A DNA stretch of 64,000 bases from positions 15,337 through 79,336 of the forward strand of contig JAADFL010000187.1 of NCBI GenBank assembly GCA_013152945.1, given 5' to 3'. Origin of the DNA: Deltaproteobacteria bacterium. Lineage in GTDB: Bacteria; Myxococcota_A; JAADFL01. Under the pieces are notes generated by a model. The model had not been told where the DNA came from, made no database searches, and saw only the letters and a list, made by a program, of their open reading frames with translations. Below are positions 44,619-54,655 of this stretch, one piece after another. The first letter of the stretch is position 1. Each line of letters starts with the position of its first letter. The position numbers were made by a program, and so were the translations under genes.

Positions 44619-46331
44619 ATGCTTGATCTACTGCATATAAGGGATCTGGCCATAATAGACGACATGGAGATAAAGTTCTCTAAAGGGCTGAATGTGCTTA
44701 CCGGCGAGACAGGCGCCGGAAAGTCAATACTGGTCGGCGCGGTTCAATTGTTATTGGGTTCCAGGGCCAATCAGACGCTGGTGCGCAAGGGGGCCGGGCA
44801 GGCTATTGTAGAGGCGGTCTTTCATCCAGGCCCTGACAGGGAACTCGGCAACCTAATGGAGAACGCGGGTCTGCCGTTGGAAGACGGGGAGGTGGTGGTC
44901 AAGAGGATTATCTCGAAAGACGGCAGGAGCAGGGCCTTTATTAACGGTTCACCTTGTCCGGCCAGGGTATTGGGCGATGTCTGCTCCAGGCTTGTGGATA
45001 TTTCCGGCCAACACCAGTTCCAGTCTCTGCTGGATCCGGAAAACCATGCAGGCTTTCTCGATGCATTTGCCGGGTGTCTTGAACTACGACAACAGGTGGC
45101 AAATATCTGGGAAGAACTTAGGGTAATGGATGGCGAGATTAAAAGGCTCGAGTCATTGGAGAAAGAAAGGGTGGTCCAAGAGGATTACCTGCTTTTCCAG
45201 ATAAGGGAGATTGATGCATTGAACCTGGTCGCCGGGGAAGAGGACGACCTGGAGAAGGAAAGGAATATTCTCCGGAATTCCGAGAAACTGGCGAATGCAA
45301 CACGATCGGCTGCTGAAAAGTTATACGAGGAACAAGGTTCCGTCTCGGAAATACTTGCATTCGTCCAGTCTCAACTCGAAGGCCTGGAAACAGTCGATGC
45401 CACTTTGACGATTCTCAATGAGACTATACAAAAGGCGAGAATGGATATAGAGGATGTTGCTTCCCAACTCAGATCTTATTCTGAAAAGATAGAGGCGGAT
45501 CCGGTCAGACTGGATGAAATCGAAGCCAGGTTGGAGGCGATATCCAGGTTGGCGAGAAAGCACGGTCCTACCACGAATACCATTCTTGAAAAAAGGGAAG
45601 AGCTCGCACAAAGGTTGAATTCCCTGTCTTCCGATCATGAGCATCTGAAAGAATTGAAGCAAAATTTCGCTGCACTTTCAGCAAAACTTGCAAAGGCCGC
45701 CGCCGACCTTGGCAAGGCGCGTGAGCAAGCTGCACCGCGTCTTGAAAAGGAAATTACCCGTGCCTTAAGGAGTCTGGCCATGCCGGGTGCAAAGTTGAAG
45801 GTGGAAATCAGGCCGGCTGCACCTGGAAATGACAGGTTTTCTTTGGATGGGCTGAATATCGGGCATAGCGGTGCTCATCAGGTCGAGTTCTTGTTCGGCC
45901 CCAATCCGGGAGAGGGGCTTAAGCCGTTGGTGAAGATTGCGTCGGGAGGCGAGCTATCCAGGACCATGCTTGCTTTGAAAAAGGTTTTTCTGGAAGTGGA
46001 TTCAGTAAAGACATACATCTTCGACGAGATCGATGCCGGAATAGGAGGAGAGGCTGCGGAATCTGTTGCAAGGACTCTGGAGGATGTAGCATCGAGACAT
46101 CAGGTATTGTGTGTCACCCACCTTCCGCAGATCGCTGCCCGGGCCGGGCACCATTTCAGTGTATCCAAGGAGAAAATCGAGAGCCGCACGGTTTCAAGAA
46201 TTCATTTACTTGTCGACATGAAGGAGCGGGCATTGGAAATATCACGAATGCTCTCTGGAAATAAGGTTCCCCGGATTTCCTATGATTACGCCGTGGAGAT
46301 CCTCAATGGGACGGAAAGAAAAAAATATTGA
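44619..46331 (+). CDS. recN: DNA repair protein RecN (SMC-like ATPase)
   Basis: 570 residues, normal. The head domain begins MLDLLHIRDLAIIDDMEIKF with Walker A LTGETGAGKSILVGA, and a long central coiled coil runs from about 160 to 370. The C-terminal head half has the signature KIASGGELSRTMLALK and Walker B TYIFDEIDAGIGGEAA. RecN holds broken DNA ends together for recombination. It is downstream of nadK in the same direction. Confidence 0.95.
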   Translation: MLDLLHIRDLAIIDDMEIKFSKGLNVLTGETGAGKSILVGAVQLLLGSRANQTLVRKGAGQAIVEAVFHPGPDRELGNLMENAGLPLEDGEVVVKRIISKDGRSRAFINGSPCPARVLGDVCSRLVDISGQHQFQSLLDPENHAGFLDAFAGCLELRQQVANIWEELRVMDGEIKRLESLEKERVVQEDYLLFQIREIDALNLVAGEEDDLEKERNILRNSEKLANATRSAAEKLYEEQGSVSEILAFVQSQLEGLETVDATLTILNETIQKARMDIEDVASQLRSYSEKIEADPVRLDEIEARLEAISRLARKHGPTTNTILEKREELAQRLNSLSSDHEHLKELKQNFAALSAKLAKAAADLGKAREQAAPRLEKEITRALRSLAMPGAKLKVEIRPAAPGNDRFSLDGLNIGHSGAHQVEFLFGPNPGEGLKPLVKIASGGELSRTMLALKKVFLEVDSVKTYIFDEIDAGIGGEAAESVARTLEDVASRHQVLCVTHLPQIAARAGHHFSVSKEKIESRTVSRIHLLVDMKERALEISRMLSGNKVPRISYDYAVEILNGTERKKY

Positions 46332-46357
46332 CAATAGCTTGAATCCACTGATATTTT
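46328..46357 (+). promoter_or_regulatory. Candidate housekeeping promoter of the M23 gene
   Basis: TTGACA at 46328-46333 and TATTTT at 46352-46357 are separated by 18 bases, a good match to the sigma-70 pattern. The -35 box overlaps the recN stop. The leader to the M23 start would be about 95 bases. Confidence 0.4.
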
Positions 46358-46457
46358 ACCTCTGTTAAATTTTTGATGGTTTCAAGATTCGGGAGAATGA
46401 TATCGAAGTAGGCTTAATTGTTATACTAGTTGGATTATTATCAAGGCCGGTGTTGTT

Positions 46458-47435
46458 ATGATAAGACAAGAGAGGAACAGGCGTAAGACTCAAAAGGCTT
46501 ATACCTTCATGTTAATTCCTGAGCAGCAATCCAGGGTCAAGCGCTTGAGATTCAGCTCATCTATGCTGTATGTGGCCGGGGGAGCGATCGCAATTTCAGT
46601 AGTACTTTTTGCTACAATGGTATGGGTTGCGGGAAGTGTTCCACGGCTGACCAACGAGAACAAGGAATTGAACACGGAAAACCTGCAACTGAAACAGCAG
46701 ATACAGAGTCTTAGCAGCAAGATGGATTATGTTGAGGGAGTTTTGGCCCGGGTAGAACGTTTCGACGCGAAATTAAGGGCTATAACCCAACTGAACGATC
46801 CAGACCGTCATATTGCAATCGGCCCGGTGAGCAGGAAAGATATGCTCGTGGTCCAAAGTGAATCCCGGGATGACACGGCTGCTGATCCGCTCGTCAATGA
46901 CTTGGTTAACATTTCCGACAAGCAGGAAGTCAGCCCCAAAATTCTGGAGGTCAAGCTGGACGACCTTAAGGAAGAGGCCCAGCGCAGTGAAGACAGCCTG
47001 AGGGAACTCTCCGAATTATTGGCCGACCAACGGTCGCTGTTGAGTTCGCTGCCCTCTACCTGGCCGGTTAGGGGATGGGTGACTTCGGGATTCGGCCCGC
47101 GAATCTCTCCCTGGACCGGAGAACGGGCAATGCATGAAGGCCTCGATATAGCTGCTGCTCCGGGAACAATAGTCAAGGCGCCTGCTGACGGCGTCGTAGT
47201 ATTCAAGGGTACGAGGGGTGGTTACGGCAAGATGCTCATAATCGACCATGGCTATGGGCTGGAAACCAGGTACGGTCATCTCCAGCAGTGGTTCGCAGAG
47301 GTGGGACAAAAGGTAAGGAGAGGTCAAAAGATAGCTGCAGTCGGCAATACCGGCCGGTCTACAGGTCCACACCTGCACTACGAGGTGAGAATCAACGGTA
47401 TCCCGGAAAATCCGCGCAAGTATATCCTGGAATAA
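46458..47435 (+). CDS. M23-family murein endopeptidase, membrane-anchored
   Basis: 325 residues. A basic N-terminus and one transmembrane helix (MLYVAGGAIAISVVLFATMVWVAG, about 35-57) are followed by a coiled coil (about 65-105). The C-terminal LytM domain (about 200-325) has zinc ligands in HEGLDIAAAPG and TGPHLHYEVRING, plus the YGHLQQW His. It should cleave peptidoglycan cross-links in the periplasm, for example in cell division. ATG 46458 is in the normal place before the basic segment. Confidence 0.92.
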   Translation: MIRQERNRRKTQKAYTFMLIPEQQSRVKRLRFSSSMLYVAGGAIAISVVLFATMVWVAGSVPRLTNENKELNTENLQLKQQIQSLSSKMDYVEGVLARVERFDAKLRAITQLNDPDRHIAIGPVSRKDMLVVQSESRDDTAADPLVNDLVNISDKQEVSPKILEVKLDDLKEEAQRSEDSLRELSELLADQRSLLSSLPSTWPVRGWVTSGFGPRISPWTGERAMHEGLDIAAAPGTIVKAPADGVVVFKGTRGGYGKMLIIDHGYGLETRYGHLQQWFAEVGQKVRRGQKIAAVGNTGRSTGPHLHYEVRINGIPENPRKYILE

Positions 47436-47889
47436 GCAATTAGTGCGAGCCATTCAGGCTGATCGCAGAGTAAGCAGCGACAGGGTGTTGCGCTCTCGTC
47501 ACAAGTATTTTTCCCCACGAAACGGCATGTTCATAGGCCTTCTGTGCCATGTACGTATGGCAATTTAAATATATACCATACCGACAGCCTAATGATTCCA
47601 GGGTTAGAACTTTGTCGCCAGTCAAAAGACTACAGCTCGAATAGCTTGGTGCTTTTCCGCCTTGATGGTTATCCTGTTTGTCAGGATAATGAAAAATTGC
47701 ATATTCTGCCGGCATTGAGTCGAGGTTCGTTCTTCTAGGCCATTGAACCCATAAGGGGGAAGGTGAGAGTGCATTTTAGGTCCTCCAAAATACGGTTACT
47801 TATGGCACCTTGTGACATGGCGACTCGTTATAACCAACCACGGGGCCGGACAGGAAAACCGGGATTGGTAAATCGTGGATCAGGACTTT
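47436..47889. other. Non-coding stretch before secA
   Basis: No gene with a ribosome site was found. A perfect hairpin TTATCCTG-TTTGT-CAGGATAA lies at 47669-47689, without a T run on either strand. A 91-residue open frame exists on the minus strand (47440-47715), but it has no Shine-Dalgarno. The region may hold a leader or a small RNA; tmRNA, RNase P and SRP signatures were looked for and not seen. Confidence 0.4.
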
Positions 47890-47919
47890 TTGACAGTTAA
47901 TATTCATCAAGGGTATATT
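47890..47919 (+). promoter_or_regulatory. Housekeeping promoter of secA
   Basis: TTGACA at 47890-47895 and TATATT at 47914-47919 are spaced by 18 bases in AT-rich sequence. Start of transcription would be about 47926, some 35 bases before the secA ATG. Confidence 0.6.
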
Positions 47920-47962
47920 ATAAAATTAACCCGCAGCATTGATATGCGGGACGGAGCTATAT

Positions 47963-50900
47963 ATGGCCGACAATGTACTGAAGAAGATCATCGGGACCAA
48001 GCACGATCGGGATATCAAGAAACTTTCGCCGGTGGTCCAGGCTGTGAACGCCCTGGAGCCCGGAATGCGCAAGATGTCCGATGCGGATCTCAAGACTTTG
48101 ATTGCAAGGCTCAAGGAGCGCAGGGCCAATGGTGAGCCCTTGGACGATCTGCTTCCGGAGGCGTTTGCAGCAACGAGGGAGGCTGCCGTAAGGACCCTTG
48201 GTATGCGCCATTACGACGTGCAGATTATCGGTGGTATCGCCCTTCACCAGGGAAAGATCGCCGAGATGAAGACAGGTGAAGGTAAAACCCTCGTGGCGAC
48301 ACTGGCATGTGTACTCAATGCCCTGGATGGAAAGGGCGTGCATGTGGTCACGGTTAACGATTATCTGGCAAAGCGTGATGCTGAATGGATGGGCAAGTTA
48401 TACAAATTTTTAGGCCTTCGAGTCGGTGTGATAGTTCATGGACTGACGGACAAACAGCGTAGGAGGGCCTATGATTCCGATATTACATACGGCCAAAACA
48501 ATGAATTCGGTTTCGATTACTTGAGAGACAACATGAAATTCTCTTTGCGGGACTATGTGCAGAGAGAGCATCACTATGCAATCGTTGACGAGGTCGACTC
48601 GATCTTGATTGATGAAGCCAGGACCCCGTTGATAATCAGCGGGCCTGCGGAAGAGGCCACAGACAAGTACGTAAAGATAAACGCGGTGATCCCAAGACTT
48701 CGCAAGGACATCGACTACATAGTGGACGAGAAGTCCAGGACCGTGGTCCTGACCGAGGACCAGGGCGTCCCCAAGGTCGAACGCCTGCTTGGCGTCAACA
48801 ACCTCTATGCTCCCGATGAGATCGAGACGCTTCACCACGTAAACCAGGCACTCAAGGCCCATACCCTCTTCAAGAACGAAGTCGATTATGTAATCAAGGA
48901 TGGAGAGGTCATAATCGTCGACGAATTTACAGGCAGGCTCATGCCGGGACGGCGTTGGAGTGATGGACTGCACCAGGCAATCGAAGCAAAAGAGAATGTC
49001 AAGATACGGAGTGAAAACCAGACTCTTGCAACAGTGACTTTCCAGAACTATTTCAGGCTGTACGACAAATTGTCAGGCATGACAGGAACCGCGGATACGG
49101 AGGCCCAGGAATTTGGAGATGTATACGAACTGGATGTAATGGTCATTCCCACAAACCTGCCTATGATCAGAAAGGATCACCACGATGTGATTTACAAGAC
49201 CGAGCGGGAAAAATTCAATGTAATACTTGACGAACTGGTACACTGTCATAAACAGGGCCAGCCCGTTCTGGTGGGCACTATCTCCATCGAAAAGTCGGAG
49301 GTATTGGCCAGGAAACTGAAAAAGAGGGGAGTTCCGCATAATGTTTTGAATGCCAAGCACCATGAGCGCGAGGCGGAAATAGTGGCCCAGGCGGGCAGAA
49401 AAGGTGCAATTACAATCGCCACCAACATGGCAGGCCGTGGAACTGATATCATGCTCGGCGGGAATCCCGAGTTCCTTGCAAGAAGAGAAGTGGAAGATCC
49501 TGATGGAGAGGATGCCGAGGAATATGCCGAGGCTTTGGCCAAGTACAGAAAGATATGCAACAAGGAAAGGCAAGAGGTTATAGCCGCGAACGGCCTTTAC
49601 ATTCTCGGCACAGAGAGACACGAGGCAAGGCGCATCGACAACCAGCTTCGTGGTCGTTCAGGCCGCCAGGGAGATCCGGGTGAAAGCAGGTTTTTCTTAT
49701 CTCTGGAAGATGATCTATTGCGTATCTTCGGCATGGACAGGGTCCGCCCGCTTATGGACCGCCTGGGAATGGAAGAGGGCGAACCAATAGAGTCGAAGAT
49801 GGTTTCAAAGGCGATACAGCGTTCGCAGGAGCAGGTGGAAGAACAGAACTTCGGTTCGAGGAAGAATCTAAAGGAATATGATGATGTCATGAATGACCAG
49901 CGCAAGGCCATTTATGGCTTGAGGCGCAAGGTGCTGGAAGGTGAACAGCCTTTCAGGTTGCACGAAGAGACCAGAGCGGCACTGATTCCTTTGTTGCTTC
50001 CACACTATCCCGAGCGATCAGGCCCTGAACAGTGGAATCCGGTCGGAGCTGCTGAAGACCTGTCAAAGGCCCTTGGCGTGAAAATACATCCGCCAACGGA
50101 TTTGCGTACAGTACATCCTGGAGAAATCGCGGCCCATTCGCTTCGAATCCTGTATAGGAATATTGAGAAACTGGGTGTACGGCCCGCCTGGTTGCTTGAG
50201 CGATGCAATGAGATGGCCAAGATGGCTGTCGACGGCATATGTAAGCGCAAGGAAAAGGTGGAAAAGGCAGAAGGAGCAAAGAATAACGGCTCGGACGAAG
50301 CGAAAGACATCTTGGTGTGGCCTCCGACGCCATGGGAAGTATCGTCCATGCTTTCGGCCCATGGTTGCGACATGGAAATCGATCAGCTTCCCGACCAGAT
50401 TTACCGCAATGCATTGGAATTCAGAATCCTGTCCGGCAACGGACTGACTTCAAAGATCGAACCAAAGCCGGAAAGATCGAAAATCAAAAGCAAAGAGGAA
50501 AAGAACAAGGATAAGAAATTACAAGAGGAAGAAGAGACCCCTTTGTCCAGGCGCCTCGAATCCATAGATGGGCTGGTCGTGAGTAGATGCCAATACGGAA
50601 CAGGCATCGAAGAATGGGATTTGGCGGGCCTGGCTGAAAGAGTGGAAGAACTTTACGGTACCAAGCTAGAGATTTCAGATATCGAGGCTGCATCGGATCC
50701 CAATGGCAGGTGGCAGGAAAGTGCTGTAAAGGATGGCGTGGCAGGAGCCTTTTTCAGGCAGTGGCTCATTGAAACAAAGGCGGATGACGAAGCTCATGAC
50801 AGGATTCTCGGTATACTCGAGGACCTGGTAATCGAGCTGGTGGACGAGAGATGTCCGGAACATGTCAACCCTGAAGAGTGGGACTTGGCCGGGTTGAAAG

Positions 50901-51496
50901 AAGCGGTAAAGGCCCAGTTTAATGTGTTGGTCGATCCCGGTCCGGGCGAAGACATGCCGTTTACCAGGGAGGCCATACAGGACAAAGTATTCGATGCAGT
51001 GGAGGCCAAGCTGGCCGAAAGAATAGAAAAAATCGGTTTGCCTACCTTCCGGGACCTAGCCCGGTTCCTGCATCTACAGGATATCGACCAACTTTGGAAA
51101 GATCACCTGTACGCCATGGATCACCTGCGTGAGGGTATCGGACTTAGGGGATACGCCCAAAAGGATCCCAAGCAGGAGTACAAGAAAGAAGGATACAACA
51201 TGTTCGTGGCAATGATGCACGATATCGAGACAGGTCTGATTTCCAAGCTCATGCGGGTACAAGTAGAATCCAATGATGATGTCGAACGTTTCAGACCAAG
51301 GAAAAAGAAACAGGCCCCGCTGACTGAATCCAAGGGCACTACTCCCGCCGAGGTCAACAAACCGCCGGAGAAACCGGTCACGTACAAGAGAGACAAACCC
51401 AAGGTGGGCAGGAACGACCCCTGCCCTTGCGGCTCGGGAAAGAAATACAAGAAATGCTGCTGGGCAAAGGATCAGGCCGCAAAGAGAGCGGGATAG
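47963..51496 (+). CDS. secA: Preprotein translocase ATPase SecA, enlarged form
   Basis: 1177 residues from ATG 47963 (GGAG seven bases upstream), about 270 more than E. coli SecA. The motor and C-terminal motifs are intact: MKTGEGKT at about 105-112, [45 protein letters not shown], the [29 protein letters not shown] segment, and a C-terminal zinc-binding [13 protein letters not shown]. The extra length is in the helical scaffold after [20 protein letters not shown]. This part includes a Lys/Glu-rich linker and two copies of a segment ending EEWDLAGL (about 880 and 970). SecA drives protein export through SecYEG. Confidence 0.95.
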   Translation: MADNVLKKIIGTKHDRDIKKLSPVVQAVNALEPGMRKMSDADLKTLIARLKERRANGEPLDDLLPEAFAATREAAVRTLGMRHYDVQIIGGIALHQGKIAEMKTGEGKTLVATLACVLNALDGKGVHVVTVNDYLAKRDAEWMGKLYKFLGLRVGVIVHGLTDKQRRRAYDSDITYGQNNEFGFDYLRDNMKFSLRDYVQREHHYAIVDEVDSILIDEARTPLIISGPAEEATDKYVKINAVIPRLRKDIDYIVDEKSRTVVLTEDQGVPKVERLLGVNNLYAPDEIETLHHVNQALKAHTLFKNEVDYVIKDGEVIIVDEFTGRLMPGRRWSDGLHQAIEAKENVKIRSENQTLATVTFQNYFRLYDKLSGMTGTADTEAQEFGDVYELDVMVIPTNLPMIRKDHHDVIYKTEREKFNVILDELVHCHKQGQPVLVGTISIEKSEVLARKLKKRGVPHNVLNAKHHEREAEIVAQAGRKGAITIATNMAGRGTDIMLGGNPEFLARREVEDPDGEDAEEYAEALAKYRKICNKERQEVIAANGLYILGTERHEARRIDNQLRGRSGRQGDPGESRFFLSLEDDLLRIFGMDRVRPLMDRLGMEEGEPIESKMVSKAIQRSQEQVEEQNFGSRKNLKEYDDVMNDQRKAIYGLRRKVLEGEQPFRLHEETRAALIPLLLPHYPERSGPEQWNPVGAAEDLSKALGVKIHPPTDLRTVHPGEIAAHSLRILYRNIEKLGVRPAWLLERCNEMAKMAVDGICKRKEKVEKAEGAKNNGSDEAKDILVWPPTPWEVSSMLSAHGCDMEIDQLPDQIYRNALEFRILSGNGLTSKIEPKPERSKIKSKEEKNKDKKLQEEEETPLSRRLESIDGLVVSRCQYGTGIEEWDLAGLAERVEELYGTKLEISDIEAASDPNGRWQESAVKDGVAGAFFRQWLIETKADDEAHDRILGILEDLVIELVDERCPEHVNPEEWDLAGLKEAVKAQFNVLVDPGPGEDMPFTREAIQDKVFDAVEAKLAERIEKIGLPTFRDLARFLHLQDIDQLWKDHLYAMDHLREGIGLRGYAQKDPKQEYKKEGYNMFVAMMHDIETGLISKLMRVQVESNDDVERFRPRKKKQAPLTESKGTTPAEVNKPPEKPVTYKRDKPKVGRNDPCPCGSGKKYKKCCWAKDQAAKRAG

Positions 51497-51593
51497 CTTT
51501 CCCTCCGGAAATCCTGCCGCCTGGAACAAGTCACGAGGTCATCGGGTTATTAGGTTTGACACATAGGTTTCGGCTTGGCTATGTTCCATTGCC

Positions 51594-53876
51594 ATGAAAA
51601 GACGCAAGAGCTTCAGATACAAAAACGAGTTCTTGGTAATCCTGTTGGCTGCAGCAATTTACCTGCCGGGGCTTTCCAGGGGCGGGCTTTGGGACCCTTG
51701 GGAGACCCACTATGCAGAGGTCGCAAGGCAGATCCTGGTGCGAGGAGACTGGCTGACACTGCACTGGGCCAAGAACCAGAATAGGTGCAAGTGGACGAAA
51801 CAGGGAGAGGTCTTTTACAGCAAGCCTCCATTACCCTTCTGGGTCATGGCCCTGTCTTTTCTTGCATTCGGTGTGAACGATTTTGCGGCCAGGTTGCCCT
51901 TTGTCCTGGCAGGTGCTTTTGGACTGGCCTTTCTTATGTTCGTGGTGAGGACCTTATGGGATACCAAACGAGCATGGCTCACCACACTTGTGCTGGCGTC
52001 TTCACCCATGTACGCCCTGCTGTCCAGGCAAGCCATGACCGACATGATGTTCGAGGCGTTCCTTATAGCCTCTATGGGCAGCTTCATGCTTTGGGCCTTC
52101 GGCCCGGTGAAAAAGGCAAGATGGTTGTATGGATTCTACTTGTTTTCGGCCCTGGCGGTAATGAGCAAGGGATTACCCGGAGTACTGCTTCCTCTCGCCA
52201 CTGTGGGAATGTACGTTGTGGTGACCCGGAAATGGGAAACATTGGCGCGCATGAGACCGATAACAGGACCTGCATTGTTTTTCCTGGTTGCCGGGCCGTG
52301 GCACATGTACATGTTGCTGGGAGGAGATGGCGTACGGTGGTACAGGGAGTACATATTATTTCATCATTTCACCCGTTCGGCCACTGTTCTCCAGGGGGCT
52401 GGCTCCGGAGGTCTTGGATATTATATCGACGTGTTGTGGTCCGCGTTCTTTCCCTGGTTTGCATTTCTCCCGGCCGCCCTTGCTTTTCTCCTGGTGGGCG
52501 CAAGGAAAAAACGGCCGGTGGATGCAGGCAGGGATACGTTTCTCCCCGGCTTGTTTCATGCCTTTGTGCCGTTGGTAGAGCAAGACTCATCGTGGCCCCG
52601 ACCGGGTAAAGAACATTATTCAACAGACCGTAGTATCCAAATCCAGGTCTTTGCTGTTTGCTGGATAATCGTTTGGTATGCAGTGATAACGTGGTCCAGG
52701 ACCAAATTCAACCACTACGTATTTCCTTTATTGCCCCCTATGGCCTTGCTGGTCTCGATCTACCTTTTCGAGTTGCCCCAAAGATTGCAGTCCAAAGGAG
52801 AGAGGGCCCTGACCTTCCTTGGCCTGGTTTTGATCGTTTTGGCAGGACGGGAAATTTTGCCATCGCCCTCTGTATGGGCATACAGCATAACCTATGATTA
52901 CACAAGGCAGCCCCTGGACAGGTTGGCAACCATCTCCAACCTGGGATACTGGTTGCCGATATTCCTGGTTGTATCAGGTATCGGTGCAGCCGTTATCGCA
53001 ATGCTGCGGCCTATCAGGCTTGGTATCGCCCTGGTAGTGTCGGCCGGAATGGGCCTGGCTGTTTGGCTGGGCTTTTTCTATGTTCCCTTTGTAGCCCCTG
53101 CCATGGGGCAGGAAGAGGCCTGGAGGTCTTTTCAGGAAGCCCGCAAACCTTCAGATCGGATATACAATTACAGGATGATATGGCGAGGCGAGATGTGGTA
53201 CTCCAGGGATTCGGCTTCGTGTGTAAGGAATCGTTCGGAACTGAAAAGGGTACTGCAAAAACCGGGCAGAATATTCTTTATCACCAACAGGGACGGCAAC
53301 AAGCATAATCAACTGAAGAGAGAGTACAGGTCACTGACAGGGAGATCCCTCAAGGTGGTCAACAAGGAGACGGAAAACTATATAATGTATCTTCATGACG
53401 GCCCGGCCCTGAAGCCGGAACCGATCAAGCCTTTGGCGGGAACTATTTTGAAAAATCCGCCAAAGGGAATCGTGGAGGTACATGCCCACCTGGGAAATAA
53501 AAAGGTGGAACTGATTGGATATAAGTTGAATACAACGCCTTTGGAAAAGGGCACGTACATGGACCTTTCCTTGTATTGGAGCGTGCTTGGCAAGATGAAT
53601 CGTGACATGAAGGTCTTCATTCACATGGATAAACCCGGGAAGCGATGCTTTGTAAGTGATACCACACCCGTAAAAGGCTCATACCCGACCACGGAATGGA
53701 AAAAGGGAGAGTTGATATTGGACAGGCATTCATTCAGGGTCCCGGACGATTGCAGGAGCGCGGATGTTTCTTTGTACGTGGGACTTTTCGACGACAAGGG
53801 CAGACTGGAGATTAAGGAGAAAGAACTGACGGACTCCAGGAACAGAATCCTGCTTGATACATTGGACCTGGAGTAA
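51594..53876 (+). CDS. ArnT-like (GT39) membrane glycosyltransferase
   Basis: 760 residues. About twelve hydrophobic segments, with the first periplasmic loop DPWETHYAEVARQILVRGDW, the place of the catalytic acidic residue in dolichyl-phosphate-mannose/ArnT-type enzymes, and PPLPFWVMALSFLAFG. It would transfer a sugar from a polyprenyl phosphate to a periplasmic acceptor. The C-terminal ~170 residues from about 585 are soluble and beta-rich (VELIGYKLNTTPLEKG, VFIHMDKPG), probably a periplasmic domain. It stands alone after secA. Substrate unknown. Confidence 0.85.
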   Translation: MKRRKSFRYKNEFLVILLAAAIYLPGLSRGGLWDPWETHYAEVARQILVRGDWLTLHWAKNQNRCKWTKQGEVFYSKPPLPFWVMALSFLAFGVNDFAARLPFVLAGAFGLAFLMFVVRTLWDTKRAWLTTLVLASSPMYALLSRQAMTDMMFEAFLIASMGSFMLWAFGPVKKARWLYGFYLFSALAVMSKGLPGVLLPLATVGMYVVVTRKWETLARMRPITGPALFFLVAGPWHMYMLLGGDGVRWYREYILFHHFTRSATVLQGAGSGGLGYYIDVLWSAFFPWFAFLPAALAFLLVGARKKRPVDAGRDTFLPGLFHAFVPLVEQDSSWPRPGKEHYSTDRSIQIQVFAVCWIIVWYAVITWSRTKFNHYVFPLLPPMALLVSIYLFELPQRLQSKGERALTFLGLVLIVLAGREILPSPSVWAYSITYDYTRQPLDRLATISNLGYWLPIFLVVSGIGAAVIAMLRPIRLGIALVVSAGMGLAVWLGFFYVPFVAPAMGQEEAWRSFQEARKPSDRIYNYRMIWRGEMWYSRDSASCVRNRSELKRVLQKPGRIFFITNRDGNKHNQLKREYRSLTGRSLKVVNKETENYIMYLHDGPALKPEPIKPLAGTILKNPPKGIVEVHAHLGNKKVELIGYKLNTTPLEKGTYMDLSLYWSVLGKMNRDMKVFIHMDKPGKRCFVSDTTPVKGSYPTTEWKKGELILDRHSFRVPDDCRSADVSLYVGLFDDKGRLEIKEKELTDSRNRILLDTLDLE

Positions 53877-53915
53877 AGGCTTCAAGCTTGTTATTTGGCT
53901 GACCAATCAAAAAAA

Positions 53916-54560
53916 ATGAGACTTACAACGATCTACCGAAAACTGCTTGATGCTCATGGGCCGATGCACTGGTGGCCTGCAAGGACCCGCTTCGAAATCA
54001 TTGTCGGTGCAGTGCTGACACAGAATACTTCCTGGAAGAATGTTCAGAAAGCAATATCGAATCTACGAAGGGAAAAAGTACTAACCATTAATAAGCTTTC
54101 CGGCCTGGGAGAGAGTACATTGGCTGCGTTGATAAAGCCTGCAGGGTATTACAATCTCAAGGCCAGGCGTCTCCTGAATGCCGTTCATTGGTGGAGGGAC
54201 AATCATCGCAACTTGAAAGACATGGACACCATGGAGATACGTGGTAAGCTGTTGGCTGTCAACGGAATAGGACCGGAAACCGCTGATTCCATTCTGCTCT
54301 ATGCGCTCGGCCGGCCCGTGTTCGTTATAGATGCGTATACCAGGAGAATACTTTTCAGGCTCGATATGGGGCCATGGGATGGAAGTTATGACGAATTACG
54401 TGCTTTTTTCGAGAAACGATTGCCCTCGGATGTGGGCCTTTACAATGATTTTCATGCCCAACTCGTCAATCTTGGAAACAATGTATGTAGGGTCAAGCCG
54501 TTATGCTCGTTATGCCCGTTCAACAATGTTTGCCCGAGTCGAAAGCGGGAAAGGAATTGA
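53916..54560 (+). CDS. Endonuclease-III-related DNA glycosylase (COG2231/MagIII-like)
   Basis: 214 residues from the ATG at 53916 (a TTG seven codons earlier is also possible). The helix-hairpin-helix reads VNGIGPETADSILLYALG, and the position of the lyase lysine of true endonuclease III is Glu121; Asp139 is kept in VIDAYTRRIL. [4Fe-4S] Cys are 191, 197, 200 and 206, with one residue less between the first two than in nth. Loss of the Lys points to a monofunctional glycosylase such as a 3-methyladenine enzyme. The true nth is elsewhere in the window. Confidence 0.85.
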   Translation: MRLTTIYRKLLDAHGPMHWWPARTRFEIIVGAVLTQNTSWKNVQKAISNLRREKVLTINKLSGLGESTLAALIKPAGYYNLKARRLLNAVHWWRDNHRNLKDMDTMEIRGKLLAVNGIGPETADSILLYALGRPVFVIDAYTRRILFRLDMGPWDGSYDELRAFFEKRLPSDVGLYNDFHAQLVNLGNNVCRVKPLCSLCPFNNVCPSRKRERN

Positions 54561-54655
54561 CGGCGCCTAGTGCTTAGTGACGAATTATCAATTGAGGCTT
54601 TGGCACAATGAATCTTGATGGTATTGTGTCGCCTGTGAACAGCGAGGTGTAAGAT

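Noticed and set aside
47440-47715. 91-codon minus-strand frame upstream of secA
   Set aside because: No Shine-Dalgarno and no recognised family; kept only as a note in the intergenic entry.
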